Below are positions 1-8,389 of a stretch of DNA of 64,000 nucleotides, piece by piece; the first letter of the stretch is position 1, and each line of letters starts with the position of its first letter. The DNA is taken from the NCBI GenBank assembly GCA_023460855.1, contig JAEWOS010000014.1, positions 32,706 through 96,705 on the forward strand, given 5' to 3'. The notes beneath the pieces are model-generated. The model saw only the letters and a program-made list of their open reading frames with translations. It did no database searches and was not told the origin of the DNA. The position numbers and the translations under genes are program-made. The stretch is from Bacteroidota bacterium. GTDB lineage: Bacteria; Bacteroidota; Bacteroidia; Flavobacteriales; Weeksellaceae.

Positions 1-460
1 AATAAGGAAAATTGTAATTCATGCCGTATAAAGGTTCATCAAAACCTTCGGTAACGACGCCCCAGAATTTATCCCGCTCCCCAAAATTAATGGAGCCGTC
101 CATCGCTTCCATGCCGCGTTTCTGCAGCCGTTTTTTGCAGAAATCGAAAATGAAATTTGCAGTTTCCTGATTATCGATCACGTCAAAGAAACCGATTCCG
201 CCGGTTGGCTGTTCGTTCTTGTATTTTTTGTTGATAAATACGGCCACTTTTCCGACCGTATCATTTTTTTCATTTTTAAAAAGAAAACGTTCACATTCCC
301 CCGATTTAAAGAGTTTGTTTTTTGCGGGATCGAAAACCGCTTCAATATCTTTATCCAAAGGGCGGATGTAGTTTTTGTCCTGTGCATAAAGCCTCGCCGG
401 AAATTCCAGAAATTCTTTCCGCGACGCTGCATCCGCTACTTTTATAGCTTTCAGTTCCAT
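1..460 (-). CDS. GNAT-like acyltransferase family protein (3' part outside the window)
   Basis: An open frame starts with ATG at 460 on the minus strand and runs off the left edge after 153 codons with no stop. The translation begins MELKAIKVADAASRKEFLEF and contains NYIRPLDKD, GGIGFFDVID and a GMEAMDGSINFGERDKFW stretch. This order (a 'P-x-x-Y-x-x-D-x-x-x-I-R-P-L' opening, then a fluctuating beta core and GMxxMxGSxNF) resembles the YghO-like N-acetyltransferase-fold proteins common in Bacteroidota, usually 370-400 residues long. The substrate is unknown. The ATG abuts the stop of the small gene at 461, so the two are probably cotranscribed. Family membership is an inference from the visible pattern. 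Confidence 0.6.
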   Translation of the reverse strand, partial: MELKAIKVADAASRKEFLEFPARLYAQDKNYIRPLDKDIEAVFDPAKNKLFKSGECERFLFKNEKNDTVGKVAVFINKKYKNEQPTGGIGFFDVIDNQETANFIFDFCKKRLQKRGMEAMDGSINFGERDKFWGVVTEGFDEPLYGMNYNFPY

Positions 461-655
461 TTATTTTTTCGCTAATTTTTCTCCAATAATTCTGAACAAA
501 GTTATCGCTACAGTGAAGATTGCTGCCTGCAACAACGAGTATTTAATATTTTCGGCTGCGGTTTCGGGATTTCTGTGATTCATAAAAAGCAGGCTGAGAC
601 CAAAATAAACAACGAAACTCAGCAAAACGTAGAGTATAATCTGCTTTCTTTTCAT
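461..655 (-). CDS. small two-helix membrane protein
   Basis: A 64-residue protein beginning MKRKQIILYVLL. Two hydrophobic segments (about residues 5-23 and 41-57) are joined by a polar loop, and the protein ends GEKLAKK, consistent with a small inner-membrane protein with both ends in the cytoplasm. A TTG two codons upstream also gives an open frame, but the ATG at 655 is preferred. Its stop lies directly against the ATG of the GNAT-like gene at 460. I do not recognise the family and cannot assign a function. Confidence 0.6.
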   Translation of the reverse strand: MKRKQIILYVLLSFVVYFGLSLLFMNHRNPETAAENIKYSLLQAAIFTVAITLFRIIGEKLAKK

Positions 656-736
656 TTTCAAAATTTAAAATCCCAATTTACGCAAAGTGCCTGAATTGCG
701 TGCAAACTATTCCCCTTCAAATTTTTAGGAATTACG

Positions 737-744
737 TACTTTTG
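737..744 (+). promoter_or_regulatory. folE -7 promoter element
   Basis: TACTTTTG matches the Bacteroidota -7 consensus TAnnTTTG exactly and lies 21 bases before the folE ATG. No clear -33 TTTG is present. Confidence 0.5.
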
Positions 745-765
745 TTACATTAATTTGGTACAGCA

Positions 766-1431
766 ATGGACAGTTTTGTGGATAATGACGATGATGTTTT
801 TACCGGGAAAGAGCACACGCCAATCAGAAGTGACGCTTTTGAACTTTCTCCGGAAGAAAAAATTGATAAAATTGAGCATCTTTTTGGCGAAATCATGTAT
901 ACTTTAGGTATGGACATGACCGACGATTCGCTGAAAGATTCACCGAAACGCGTTGCGAAAATGTATGTAAACGAAATTTTTGGAGGCCTGCTCCCACAGA
1001 ATAAACCCGGGATTTCCACCTTTTCAAACAAATACAAATATCGGCAAATGCTGGTGGAAAAAGACATCACCGTCTATTCCTTCTGCGAACATCATTTTCT
1101 GCCGATTATCGGAAAAGCACATGTCGCTTATATTTCAAACGGTGAAGTGATCGGCCTTTCAAAAATCAACAGGCTGGTCGATTATTATGCGAAAAGACCA
1201 CAGGTTCAGGAACGACTGACGATGCAGATTGTTGACGCATTGAAAGAAGCGCTCGGAACGAAAGATGTGGCCTGTATTATCGATGCCAAGCATTTGTGTG
1301 TGAACTGCCGCGGAATAAAAGACACGGCATCTTCCACAATCACAGCCGAACTCAGCGGAATTTTCCGTACCAATCCGATTACCAGACAGGAGTTTCTGCA
1401 TTATGTCGGAAGCCACGCAAAACTCGACTAA
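766..1431 (+). CDS. folE: GTP cyclohydrolase I
   Basis: This enzyme converts GTP to 7,8-dihydroneopterin triphosphate and formate, the first step of folate and tetrahydropterin synthesis in the cytoplasm. At 221 residues it is the usual length. The zinc and active-site residues are visible: C107, H109 and H110 in FCEHHFLP, and C178 in AKHLCVNCRGIKD. The core signature VIGLSKINRLVDYYAKRPQVQ (residues 128-148) is intact. The N-terminal 30 residues are acidic and variable, as in other members. The gene has its own -7 box and is followed closely by cysS in the same direction. Confidence 0.97.
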   Translation: MDSFVDNDDDVFTGKEHTPIRSDAFELSPEEKIDKIEHLFGEIMYTLGMDMTDDSLKDSPKRVAKMYVNEIFGGLLPQNKPGISTFSNKYKYRQMLVEKDITVYSFCEHHFLPIIGKAHVAYISNGEVIGLSKINRLVDYYAKRPQVQERLTMQIVDALKEALGTKDVACIIDAKHLCVNCRGIKDTASSTITAELSGIFRTNPITRQEFLHYVGSHAKLD

Positions 1432-1472
1432 TCGAGCATTTTTTTATATTTACCCTTTAACAGTTGAACCAC

Positions 1473-2939
1473 ATGAAGCTCAAAATATACAATTCCTTAA
1501 CCGGGGAAAAAGAGATTTTCAAACCGATCGCAGATCCAAAAGTCGGGATGTATGTTTGCGGCCCGACTGTTTACAGCAATGTCCATCTGGGAAATGTACG
1601 CACGTTCATGTCTTTCGACTTTATTTACCGTACGCTCACTTTTTTCGGATATCAGGTTCGTTATGTCAGAAATATTACAGACGCCGGGCATTTAACGGAT
1701 GATGGCGACGTGAATAACGACCGATTTGTAAAGCAGTCGCGCCTCGAAAAACTGGAGCCGATGGAAATTGTACAGAAATATACTGTTGATTTTCACAAGG
1801 TGCTGGAAATTTTCAACCTGTTGCCGCCAACAATTGAACCTACCGCAACAGGACATATTATGGAGCAGATCGAGCTTACACAGAAATTGCACGATGAAGG
1901 TTTTGCCTATGAAAGTAATGGCTCGGTTTATTTTGATGTAGCCGAATACAACAGTCGCGGTTTGAATTACGGGGAGCTTTCCAAAAGAAATATTGACGAA
2001 CTTTTCAGCAACACGCGCGCTTTGGACGGTCAGGACGAAAAGAAAAATCCACAGGATTTTGCACTTTGGAAGGCCGCTTCTCCTGTTCATATCATGCGCT
2101 GGAATTCGCCGTGGGGAGAAGGTTTCCCGGGTTGGCATCTGGAATGTACGGCAATGTCAACGAAATATTTAGGCGAAACTTTTGATATTCACGGTGGCGG
2201 ACTCGATCTGAAATTTCCGCATCACGAATGTGAAATCGCACAGGGGAAAGCCTGCAACGGATCAGCGCCGGTAAATTACTGGATGCATGCGAATATGCTT
2301 ACGATGAACGGGCAAAGAATGAGCAAGTCGACAGGTAATTATATTCTGCCAATGGAACTCGTTTCAGGTGAAAATGATTTTTTTGAAAAGGCATTTCATC
2401 CTTCAATAGTGCGTTTCTGCTTTATGCAGGCGCATTACCGAAGTGTGTTGGATATTTCTAATGACGCCATGATTGCTGCCGAAAAAGGTTTTCACAGAAT
2501 GATGGAAGCGATGAAGGCATTGTCCGGAATTTCAGCGGCTAAAGGTGAAACAACCGGTTTTGAATTGAAATCATGGAAGGATAAATGTTATGATGCACTT
2601 CTTGACGATTTTAATTCGCCCGTGCTGATCGCGCATATTTTCGAAGCGGTGAAATTTATTTTTGCTCTGAAAGACGGTAAAGAAAGCATTTCTGAAGATG
2701 ATCTGGAAGAATTCCGCTCGCTGATGAACGGATTTCTGTTTGAAATTTTAGGACTTCAGCAGCCGGAAGAAAACAACAGTGAAAAACTCGATCAGACGCT
2801 GAAAGTCTTAATCGATTTGCGAAATCAGGCGAGAAAAAGCAGAAATTTTCAACTTTCTGATCAGATTCGCGATCAGCTATTGGAGCACGGCATCGAACTG
2901 AAAGACGGCCGGGAAGGTACCACTTATGTTTTTCAGTAA
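1473..2939 (+). CDS. cysS: cysteine--tRNA ligase
   Basis: Class I aminoacyl-tRNA synthetase that charges tRNA(Cys). The product is 488 residues from the ATG at 1473; a TTG at 1464 would add MNH but is less likely because all homologues begin close to MKLKIYNS. Visible signatures are C29 in MYVCGPTVYS (zinc ligand), the HIGH-type motif HLGN at 38-41, the zinc-binding stretch FPHHECEIAQ, WHLECTAMS, and the KMSKS loop RMSKS at 282-286. The C-terminal helical anticodon-binding region (DQTLKVLIDLRNQARKSRNF) is complete. It lies 41 bases after folE and may be cotranscribed with it. Confidence 0.97.
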   Translation: MKLKIYNSLTGEKEIFKPIADPKVGMYVCGPTVYSNVHLGNVRTFMSFDFIYRTLTFFGYQVRYVRNITDAGHLTDDGDVNNDRFVKQSRLEKLEPMEIVQKYTVDFHKVLEIFNLLPPTIEPTATGHIMEQIELTQKLHDEGFAYESNGSVYFDVAEYNSRGLNYGELSKRNIDELFSNTRALDGQDEKKNPQDFALWKAASPVHIMRWNSPWGEGFPGWHLECTAMSTKYLGETFDIHGGGLDLKFPHHECEIAQGKACNGSAPVNYWMHANMLTMNGQRMSKSTGNYILPMELVSGENDFFEKAFHPSIVRFCFMQAHYRSVLDISNDAMIAAEKGFHRMMEAMKALSGISAAKGETTGFELKSWKDKCYDALLDDFNSPVLIAHIFEAVKFIFALKDGKESISEDDLEEFRSLMNGFLFEILGLQQPEENNSEKLDQTLKVLIDLRNQARKSRNFQLSDQIRDQLLEHGIELKDGREGTTYVFQ

Positions 2940-3014
2940 ATTCTGATGCAGTTATAAGAAAAGAAGTTGGGTTTTGTTGCTCAACTTTTTTTATTTAATT
3001 GAGAATGTTTCAGA

Positions 3015-3022
3015 TACATTTG
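3015..3022 (+). promoter_or_regulatory. -7 promoter element of T9SS cargo gene
   Basis: TACATTTG matches TAnnTTTG exactly, 38 bases before the ATG at 3061. No convincing -33 element is seen. Confidence 0.45.
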
Positions 3023-3060
3023 TTAATTTAGTATCACCAAACCAAACAAAAATTAACATT

Positions 3061-4221
3061 ATGAAAAAAATTCTCCTTCCTCTCGCAGCGCTTCTTGTAG
3101 GCACTACAGCCGGCGCACAGGATATATTTGCGCTTACCGGCAAAAACACGCCTAACATTGTCTTCAATGATTTTCGCCCCGTAGATTTTGCCAAAGGCAC
3201 ATCCGGAAAAGCAGTTTTTGATGTGAATTCTGTTCCGGTGGTGTATTCAGAAGCGCGGAAAATGACGGTTACTGAAGATAAAAATACGTTCAACAATTCA
3301 CAGGCTCCTGCAATGGCAACACTTGCGCTTGATGCTACAGGTTCCGAGCTGATTTATATGCCGATGTATTCCACAAATATTTACGCACTGAATCTCGCTA
3401 CAAAGAAAATTACCCTGATTGAAAATTCCGTGGTGAAGACCACTTCCTGCAATCTGAATTCTCATTTTACCAGAATGACGCTTGGTGCTGACGGAAATAT
3501 TTATGCGATGACGAATTCCGGCTCCCAGTTAATACAGATCGTAAAAAAGAACGGATCATATCAGGTTTTTGATCTGGGAACTATAAAAGATGCGGCTTCA
3601 AACGGAAATAATTCAATCGAAATTATGCAGTCTGGTTTTGGAGGTGATATGGTTGCTGATGCCAATGGTGATCTGTATGTATTATCTGCTTCAGGAAATA
3701 TTTTCCGCGTGGCAACGAAAACGCGTACTGCCGAATTCATGGGAAAAATATCTGCACTTCCGGAAAATTTTTCACTGAATGGAGCAGCAGTAAATGCAGA
3801 AGGAAAAGTAGTGATTGCAAGTGCAAAAGCGCTGGGCTTCTATGAAGTTGACATGAATGATCTTTCGGCAAAACAGATTTCTTTCAGCGAAAATCTGAAC
3901 ATCTACGATTTGGCGAGTAATATGATGGTGAACGAAAAAAGAGCTGTTTCACCTGCTTTTACCGGAGTAGATATCTATCCGACTTTCGTGAATGAAGGCT
4001 TCCTGAATGTAAAACTGGCAGATAAAAAACTGAAAGGAAACGTTACCGTTGAAATTTTTAACAGCGGAGGAATCACATCCTTAAAGCAGACTTTGAACGC
4101 CGGTTCCAGAAATGCTGAACATAAAATTGAACTGAACGGGCTGCTTTCCGGAATGTACGTTGTAACTGTTCAGGATGAAGCGGGCAACCAGGTTCTTACC
4201 AAAAAAATTATCGTAAAGTAA
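3061..4221 (+). CDS. T9SS type A sorting domain-containing secreted protein
   Basis: A 386-residue exported protein. It has a clear signal peptide (MKKILLPLAALLVGTTAGAQ) and a C-terminal domain of about 80 residues with the type A pattern of the type IX secretion system: DIYPTFVNEGFLNVKL, then a VTVEIFNSGG strand, LLSGMYVVTV and a basic end KKIIVK. T9SS cargo is moved across the outer membrane and anchored or released there. The middle part contains repeating beta-strand units (for example MTLGADGNIYAMTNSGSQL and MVADANGDLYVLSASGNIF) that look like a beta-propeller. The start was set by the signal peptide. Cargo activity is unknown. Confidence 0.85.
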   Translation: MKKILLPLAALLVGTTAGAQDIFALTGKNTPNIVFNDFRPVDFAKGTSGKAVFDVNSVPVVYSEARKMTVTEDKNTFNNSQAPAMATLALDATGSELIYMPMYSTNIYALNLATKKITLIENSVVKTTSCNLNSHFTRMTLGADGNIYAMTNSGSQLIQIVKKNGSYQVFDLGTIKDAASNGNNSIEIMQSGFGGDMVADANGDLYVLSASGNIFRVATKTRTAEFMGKISALPENFSLNGAAVNAEGKVVIASAKALGFYEVDMNDLSAKQISFSENLNIYDLASNMMVNEKRAVSPAFTGVDIYPTFVNEGFLNVKLADKKLKGNVTVEIFNSGGITSLKQTLNAGSRNAEHKIELNGLLSGMYVVTVQDEAGNQVLTKKIIVK

Positions 4222-4245
4222 ATATTGCACGAACTGACAACACAG

Positions 4246-4273
4246 GTCCTCCCGTTTCGCGGGAGGACTTTTT
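4246..4273 (+). terminator. rho-independent terminator after T9SS cargo gene
   Basis: A perfect 9-bp GC-rich stem (GTCCTCCCG paired with CGGGAGGAC) with a 5-base loop, followed by TTTTT. Confidence 0.9.
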
Positions 4274-4373
4274 CGTTTGGCAGCAACTCCCGAATTTAAC
4301 CCAAAATTTACCTAAAATCTTTTCAGCACCGATGAATAATAACTAAATTGCAGGAGGTTACAATTTAAGATAG

Positions 4374-7022
4374 ATGAAGTTATATTTTAATGTCAACTAT
4401 AAACCAACCGGGGAAGAATCGCTGAATGTCATCATTCAGGAAAAAGGTCAGGATCTGGTACACAGTTTAAAGTATACGGACAACGGAAACTGGTCTGCGG
4501 AAGTAGATTATTTTTCCCGCGATATCAGCTATTTCTATCAGGTGCTTGACGCTGCAGAAAATGTAACCGAGACGGAGCCGGCTCCGCACAGGCTTCACTT
4601 CCCGCACAACATTAAGGAATTCAGGATTTTCGATACCTGGAACAAAAAGAATTTCCCGGAAAATTATCTGAATAATAAAGTGTTCCTGAACAGCATCGGC
4701 AGTAAGAAATTCTCAAAACTTACGCCTTTAATCAGGCATACACACTGGTTCCGCATTGAAGCGCCGCTTTACAGGCCGGAATGGCAAATGGTCATAATGG
4801 GAAATGATGATGCGCTCGGAATGTGGGACGATCCTGTCCCGATGCTTCAGACAGAGCCCGGAGTTTGGGAAATTGCTGTAGAAATCACCAATCCGCATTT
4901 TGTTCAGTACAAATATGCGGTACAGCATGTAGAAACCGGTGAAATAATTGTTACAGAATACGGTGATAACCGCTGGGCAGTGCCGAATGCAGAGGAAAAT
5001 ATTCTGCTCATCAAATCTGATCATTATTTCCGATACGAAATAGGCCAGCTTTACCGCGCTGCCGGAGTTGCAATACCTGTTTTTTCGCTGCGGACAGAAC
5101 AGGGTTTTGGCGTGGGAGAATTTTCAGATCTTAAAATTTTTGGCGACTGGGCAAAAGCCTGTAATATCGGAATAATCCAGACTTTGCCTGTTAATGATAC
5201 CACAACGGATTATTCGTGGAAGGACAACTATCCGTATTCTGCGATTTCAGTATATGCGCTTCATCCGCAATACCTGAGTCTCGAAAATATCAATTTAAAA
5301 TTTCCGGCCGGAAAAAAGGAAGCGTTTGAACAGAAGCGGAGAGAACTCAACGAACAGCAAGCCGTTGATTATGATGAAATGATTACGGAAAAGTGGAAAT
5401 TTATCCGGATTATTTTTGAAGAGCATAAAACGAAACTGCTGAAAGACCGTGCTTTCACGAAATTCCGCAAAGAGAACGAATCGTGGCTTTATCCGTACGC
5501 CGCTTTTTGTGTGCAGCGCGATAAATACAAAACCTCCGATTTCCAGAGCTGGAAAACACATAAAAAATATATAGCCGGAAAAGTAGCGCCAATTTTCACC
5601 CCGAAAAATAAAGATTATGAAAGTGCGATGCTTCACTGTTGGGTGCAGTATCAGCTACACCTGCAGTTGAAAGATGCAGTGGATTATCTGCACAGCCTGA
5701 ACATTTCCGTGAAAGGGGATCTTCCGATCGGTGTCAGCAGAAATTCCGTGGAAGCATGGACAGAACCGGAGCTTTTTAACCTTGATTTTCAGACCGGAGC
5801 ACCGCCTGATCAGTTTTCTGAACTGGGTCAGAACTGGGGTTTCCCTACCTACAACTGGCAGAAAATGGCGGAAGACGGTTTTCAGTGGTGGAAAAACAGA
5901 TTCCGTGCACTGGAACAGTATTTCGATGCGATGCGAATCGATCATATTCTGGGGTTTTTTAGAATCTGGAATATTCGGGCCGATGCGGTACAGGGAATTC
6001 TGGGATATTTCTCTCCGGCTGTGCCTGTTACAGAAGAAGAATTCGAAGAAAGAGGCGTTCCGTTCAGTTTCAGCAGATATTGTAAGCCATTTATTACGGT
6101 AGAAATACTGGCTTCGGGTTTCGCGAACGAAAAGGACGCTGTGCAGAATCAGTTCATGACTGAAAATGCGGATGGCAGTCTGGAGTTCAAGCCGGAGTTT
6201 GACAGTCAGCGTAAAATAAAGGCATATTTTGATACACATCCAATGCCTGAACTCGAGGAGAAAATGCTGAGTCTGGCTGCAAATGTTCTTTTTCTGGCCG
6301 AAGAAAAAGATGGGGAAACAGTTTATCACCCAAGATTTTTTCTGTACAATACGTCAAGTTATCATCATTTATCAGACCGCGAAAAGAGCAAGCTGTACAA
6401 GCTTTATACAGACTATTTTTTTGAAAGACAGGATGATCTCTGGTACAGATCGGCTATGGAAAAACTGCCGGTTTTGCTTCATTCCACAGATATGCTGATT
6501 TGCGGTGAAGATCTTGGTCTCGTTCCGAAATCTGTACCTGCAATAATGGAAGAACTGGGAATTACTGCTTTAAAAGTTCAGCGAATGCCGGCAGACAATA
6601 TTCCGTATTACGATCCGCGATATGCGCCTTATCTTAATGTGGTGACCACTTCTACGCACGATACTTCTACACTGCGTCAGTGGTGGCTTGAAGACCGGGG
6701 ACTCAGCGTAAAATATTTTCATGAGCAGCTGGTTCAGCAGCACGGAACAGCACCGGGAGAGTTGGTTCCGGCGCTTGCAGAAATTATTTTGAAGCAGCAT
6801 CTGTATAATGAGGCAATGCTTGCTATATTTCCACTGCAGGACTTGCTTGCTGCAGATAGTGAACTGCGTAATCCTGATTTTGATGCCGAAAGAATCAATG
6901 TTCCGTCTAATTTTCCGCACAACTGGAATTACAGAATGCATATGACAGTTGAAGAATTGCTGAAAGCAAACGATTTCAATTCGAAAATAGGCTACTGGAT
7001 TGAGAATTCCGGAAGAAAATAA
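4374..7022 (+). CDS. malQ: 4-alpha-glucanotransferase (GH77) with N-terminal starch-binding domains
   Basis: Disproportionating enzyme that transfers alpha-1,4-glucan segments between maltodextrins in glycogen or maltose metabolism. At 882 residues it is about 190 longer than E. coli MalQ (694). The extra N-terminal part holds two CBM20-like beta-sandwich modules (about 1-100 and 120-225; the second contains WQMVIMGNDDALGMWDD and YKYAVQ), as in plant DPE2. The GH77 barrel follows, with catalytic D523 (RIDHILGFFR), acid/base E712 (CGEDLG) and D763 (STHDTSTLRQWW) all present. It is cytoplasmic, since no signal peptide is seen. It appears monocistronic, following a strong terminator. Confidence 0.93.
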   Translation: MKLYFNVNYKPTGEESLNVIIQEKGQDLVHSLKYTDNGNWSAEVDYFSRDISYFYQVLDAAENVTETEPAPHRLHFPHNIKEFRIFDTWNKKNFPENYLNNKVFLNSIGSKKFSKLTPLIRHTHWFRIEAPLYRPEWQMVIMGNDDALGMWDDPVPMLQTEPGVWEIAVEITNPHFVQYKYAVQHVETGEIIVTEYGDNRWAVPNAEENILLIKSDHYFRYEIGQLYRAAGVAIPVFSLRTEQGFGVGEFSDLKIFGDWAKACNIGIIQTLPVNDTTTDYSWKDNYPYSAISVYALHPQYLSLENINLKFPAGKKEAFEQKRRELNEQQAVDYDEMITEKWKFIRIIFEEHKTKLLKDRAFTKFRKENESWLYPYAAFCVQRDKYKTSDFQSWKTHKKYIAGKVAPIFTPKNKDYESAMLHCWVQYQLHLQLKDAVDYLHSLNISVKGDLPIGVSRNSVEAWTEPELFNLDFQTGAPPDQFSELGQNWGFPTYNWQKMAEDGFQWWKNRFRALEQYFDAMRIDHILGFFRIWNIRADAVQGILGYFSPAVPVTEEEFEERGVPFSFSRYCKPFITVEILASGFANEKDAVQNQFMTENADGSLEFKPEFDSQRKIKAYFDTHPMPELEEKMLSLAANVLFLAEEKDGETVYHPRFFLYNTSSYHHLSDREKSKLYKLYTDYFFERQDDLWYRSAMEKLPVLLHSTDMLICGEDLGLVPKSVPAIMEELGITALKVQRMPADNIPYYDPRYAPYLNVVTTSTHDTSTLRQWWLEDRGLSVKYFHEQLVQQHGTAPGELVPALAEIILKQHLYNEAMLAIFPLQDLLAADSELRNPDFDAERINVPSNFPHNWNYRMHMTVEELLKANDFNSKIGYWIENSGRK

Positions 7023-7175
7023 TCTGTTTGGTTATCAGACTGTTACCGGATTTGCAGTTTCTGTTTCAAACTTTCATTTAACTTATATTTTTATCTGTAA
7101 TCAAAGAATCAGGAAAGAAGTTTTACCTGAATAAGGACTTTCTGCCCGGTTTTAAACAAATAAAAATATTATACA

Positions 7176-8282
7176 ATGAAAAAAATACTTTTTGGACTAT
7201 CTTTAGCTGTCGGCACGCTCATATCGGCGCAGTATTATCCGCAGGGCGGCTACAGCAACCATTATCCGCAATACGGAACTTATCAGAACGATAATTTCTA
7301 TTTTCCGGAGGATTATTATTACGAATATCCTGAAGATTATTACGATGACGGTTATTATCAGAATTTTTATAACGATTATAATCAAAGCATCGTCAATATC
7401 AACTGGAACGCATTTTTCCGTCAGGTAAAGCTTTCCAGACCGCAAATCACGATGATTCTAGATCTGAACAGGCAGTTTCCTTCTTTTTATTCCTGGAATT
7501 CTTATTACCGCATGAATCCAAACAGATGGTGGTATGACAGATTCTACGCGCTGGAAAGAATTATGGGGCCGCAGATTTTTATCGTCTTCCAGAACAGTTT
7601 TTACAACGGCTACAGTCCGGTAAATTATTACAACAATTACTGGTACGATTATTACAGACCGAGATATCACGTAAGACCGGCTTACGCAAATATCAATATC
7701 AATATTTTCCGGGTGGACAGAAATGTTTATCACCGACATGTAGGCTCAAACTACGGCTGGAATCAGCCAAGAGACAATTCTTACCGGGGAAGTTTCCGCG
7801 GCAATAACAACAACAGCGGATTGAGAACCGGAACAAATTCGAACAGCGGATTTGGTGTTCAGAACAGAAATCAGGCCCGTAACAACAGCGGATTCAGAAA
7901 TTCCCAAAGCCAGTCTGCAGCTAACAATGGAGGATTGAGAAACGGAAGTTCTTCTGCTTCAAGTTCTACGCCGAGATCCGTTCCAAAAAATAACAGCGGA
8001 CTAAGACCGAATAGTGCGAATCAGGGACAGGTTTATTCTACGCCGCGTACAACGCCTAGGGCGAGTTCTTCAAGGCCGACGAATTCAAGACCTGCGCAGG
8101 TTTACACAGCGCCAAGAACCGCTCCGTCTAATCAGAACGGAATCCGTGGCGGAAGCAGAAATAATGGAAGTATCCGTACGGAAAGCAGACAGCAGTCGCA
8201 GCCAAGAATGCAGGCGCCGTCCAGAAGTGTGGACAGAGGTAGTTCGTCAGGAAGCAGAGGATTCAGGCTCACAGCAAATTAA
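7176..8282 (+). CDS. secreted Tyr/Asn/Ser/Arg-rich low-complexity protein
   Basis: A 368-residue protein with a signal peptide (MKKILFGLSLAVGTLISAQ). Residues 20-70 are very rich in Tyr, Asp, Asn and Pro. A compact region follows (about 70-130, NINWNAFFRQVKLSRPQITM and SWNSYYRMNPNRWWYDRFYA) that is probably the only folded part. From about 195 on, the chain is an Asn/Ser/Arg/Gly tail with repeated NNSGLR or NNSGFR motifs and two copies of a QVYxxPRTxP motif. I do not recognise a family name. A periplasmic or surface location is likely. No T9SS sorting domain is present. Confidence 0.75.
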   Translation: MKKILFGLSLAVGTLISAQYYPQGGYSNHYPQYGTYQNDNFYFPEDYYYEYPEDYYDDGYYQNFYNDYNQSIVNINWNAFFRQVKLSRPQITMILDLNRQFPSFYSWNSYYRMNPNRWWYDRFYALERIMGPQIFIVFQNSFYNGYSPVNYYNNYWYDYYRPRYHVRPAYANININIFRVDRNVYHRHVGSNYGWNQPRDNSYRGSFRGNNNNSGLRTGTNSNSGFGVQNRNQARNNSGFRNSQSQSAANNGGLRNGSSSASSSTPRSVPKNNSGLRPNSANQGQVYSTPRTTPRASSSRPTNSRPAQVYTAPRTAPSNQNGIRGGSRNNGSIRTESRQQSQPRMQAPSRSVDRGSSSGSRGFRLTAN

Positions 8283-8305
8283 AAGCACAATTCTATATAT
8301 TGACG

Positions 8306-8329
8306 GGACAGCTTAGGCTGTCCTTTTTT
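8306..8329 (+). terminator. rho-independent terminator
   Basis: A 7-bp stem (GGACAGC with GCTGTCC) around a TTAG loop, followed by six T, 24 bases after the stop of the low-complexity gene. Confidence 0.9.
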
Positions 8330-8377
8330 GTGAACATTTGTTAACCGGAATCATGAGTGTTTAAATAATTGTAATGT

Positions 8378-8385
8378 TAATTTTG
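8378..8385 (+). promoter_or_regulatory. -7 promoter element four bases before the ATG
   Basis: TAATTTTG matches TAnnTTTG exactly. Only four bases (TCTG) separate it from the ATG at 8390, so transcription should start at or beside the start codon. Confidence 0.5.
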
Positions 8386-8389
8386 TCTG

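Noticed and set aside
5655..6329. 224-codon minus-strand open frame
   Set aside because: Antisense shadow inside the glucanotransferase gene, low-complexity translation with many His/Phe and no family resemblance.
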